DNA of 5,249 nucleotides. It comes from Anaerolineaceae bacterium UBA6105 (GTDB lineage Bacteria; Chloroflexota; Anaerolineae; Anaerolineales; Anaerolineaceae). The number at the start of each line of letters is the position of its first letter. Within the stretch, counting starts at the first letter, position 1. The stretch covers positions 1 through 5,249 of the forward strand of contig DIWN01000001.1 of assembly GCA_002423495.1 (NCBI GenBank). Reading direction: 5' to 3'. The notes under the pieces are model-generated. The model ran no database searches. It was not told the DNA's origin and worked only from the letters and a program-made list of their open reading frames with translations. Made by a program: the position numbers and the translations under genes. Shown here in pieces: positions 4,266 to 5,249 of the stretch.

Positions 4266-5249
4266 TGGGAACCATCCTCAAGGATTACAGCTATACCCCC
4301 GCAAAGATAAAACGTGGATACTCAGGTAAATCGCTTTATATTAACGTGTCTGATCTGCGCATTGAGCAAAAAGAGATCACAGATTTCATGAAAGAGAAGT
4401 TCACCGGCGGCAAGGGTTTTGACCTTTGGTACCTGTGGCATGCGGTCACTCCGGAAACCCGCTGGGACTCGCCTGAGAACGAAATTGTGATGAGCGTTGG
4501 TCCCATAGGCGGGATTACCCAGTATTCAGGCACGGGAAAGACTCTGCTTTGCTCGATTTCACCCCTCACCGATATACCCATTGACAGCAATGTTGGCGGT
4601 TATTTTGGACCCCTGCTTAAATTTTCCGGTTGGGATGCTTTTGAACTGCAGGGTAAGTCTGAAAAAGAAATCCTGATTTTCATTGACGGCAACAACGGCC
4701 GCATCCAGATCGAGGAAGCCGATGAGTATCCGGAAGACACTCACTTGCTGGCAGAAGAGCTCACCAAAAAGTATGCTAAGAATGAAGATGACATGGTCAA
4801 CGTATCTGTGGTCTGCAGCGGCAGCAGCGCCAAACATACCTACATGGGCATGCTCAATTTCTCCTTCTATGACCCACGCCGCAAGGTGTGTCGCTTCAAA
4901 CAGGCTGCCCGGGGCGGACTCGGTACGATCATGCACGACAAGAAGATCAAAGCGCTGGTAGTGAAATACAAAGGGGTCAAGCCCAATTTGAATGATGTCG
5001 CTGACATTTCCACCATCAATAAGGTGGGCGTGAAGTACCACAAAGAAATGCACGACCTGGATCAGAAGCAGAACAAAATGCGCCAGATCGGCACAGCAAA
5101 CACCGTCATGATTATGAGCCAGTATGACCTGCTTCCCACCCGCAACTTCCAAACTGGCGGAGATCCGGAAGCTATAAAAATTTCCCCCGAGGTGTTCATC
5201 AACGAATGGCTGACTCAAGGCATTCATGATGGCTGTTGGTATGGCTGCA
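4265..5249 (+). CDS. Aldehyde:ferredoxin oxidoreductase family protein, N-terminal part (runs off the window)
   Basis: Partial gene: 328 residues are visible with no stop; family members are usually about 600-700 residues. Features of the tungsten/molybdenum-bispterin AOR family, in order: GGKGFDLWYL (48-57); SVGPIGG...SGTGK (77-92); a SPLTDIPIDSNVGGYFGP stretch (99-116) followed by LLKFSGWDAFELQGKS, the most diagnostic block; ARGGLGTIMHDKKIKAL (215-231); and LLPTRNFQTGG then ISPE (289-309). The window ends in DGCWYGC (322-328), where the cysteines binding the [4Fe-4S] cluster begin. Known for the family: oxidation of aldehydes to carboxylic acids, or the reverse, at a W-pterin centre using ferredoxin. 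Relatives include benzoyl-CoA reductase subunit BamB and YdhV, so the substrate is not settled. The N-terminus has about 18 residues before the usual G-x-S-G-K start of the fold. The preceding four-cluster ferredoxin is the probable electron partner. Confidence 0.9.
   Translation, partial: MGTILKDYSYTPAKIKRGYSGKSLYINVSDLRIEQKEITDFMKEKFTGGKGFDLWYLWHAVTPETRWDSPENEIVMSVGPIGGITQYSGTGKTLLCSISPLTDIPIDSNVGGYFGPLLKFSGWDAFELQGKSEKEILIFIDGNNGRIQIEEADEYPEDTHLLAEELTKKYAKNEDDMVNVSVVCSGSSAKHTYMGMLNFSFYDPRRKVCRFKQAARGGLGTIMHDKKIKALVVKYKGVKPNLNDVADISTINKVGVKYHKEMHDLDQKQNKMRQIGTANTVMIMSQYDLLPTRNFQTGGDPEAIKISPEVFINEWLTQGIHDGCWYGC

Noticed and set aside
4559..5227. Minus-strand open frame of 222 codons opposite the AOR gene
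   Set aside because: The plus strand here carries clear AOR family motifs throughout; the antisense frame has no recognisable domain.

Overview
The window most likely comes from an anaerobic member of the Chloroflexota, probably class Anaerolineae. This is inferred, not proven. The grounds are lipoproteins with long Thr-Pro linkers, an ATP-cone fused to a uridine-kinase-like domain, and a tungsten-type aldehyde:ferredoxin oxidoreductase (AOR) system. GC content looks moderate, start sites often have GGAG-type ribosome binding sites, and coding density is high. No RNA gene, insertion sequence, CRISPR array or origin was seen.

Layout: (1) 14-1354, plus strand, a complete ATP-cone/uridine-kinase-family protein. 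(2) 1355-1394, a 40-base convergent gap; an imperfect hairpin overlaps it. (3) 1395-3727, minus strand, four consecutive genes read from 3727 down to 1395. Each encodes a secreted lipoprotein with a lipobox, a Thr/Pro linker and a related cysteine-rich C-terminal domain. I call them A (3053-3727), B (2342-3037), C (1847-2329) and D (1395-1847). Gaps between them are 15 and 12 bases, and C and D overlap by one base, so they look like one operon. (4) 3728-3866, a divergent intergenic region with a good sigma-70-like promoter for the plus strand and a weaker extended -10 candidate for the minus strand. (5) 3867-4265, plus strand, a ferredoxin-like protein with four [4Fe-4S] motifs. (6) 4265 to the window end, plus strand, the N-terminal half of an AOR-family oxidoreductase, which overlaps the ferredoxin gene by one base.

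The ferredoxin and AOR genes form a clear functional pair: a catalytic tungsten/molybdenum-pterin subunit and its electron-transfer partner. The lipoprotein operon is the least explained part. It is a tandem family whose members share a six-cysteine domain ending in a penultimate cysteine. The two upstream members carry an extra domain, and A has lost two of the six cysteines in a way that suggests they are disulfide partners. I do not recognise this family and assign no function to it. Nothing in the sequence links the lipoproteins to the kinase or to the AOR genes beyond adjacency.
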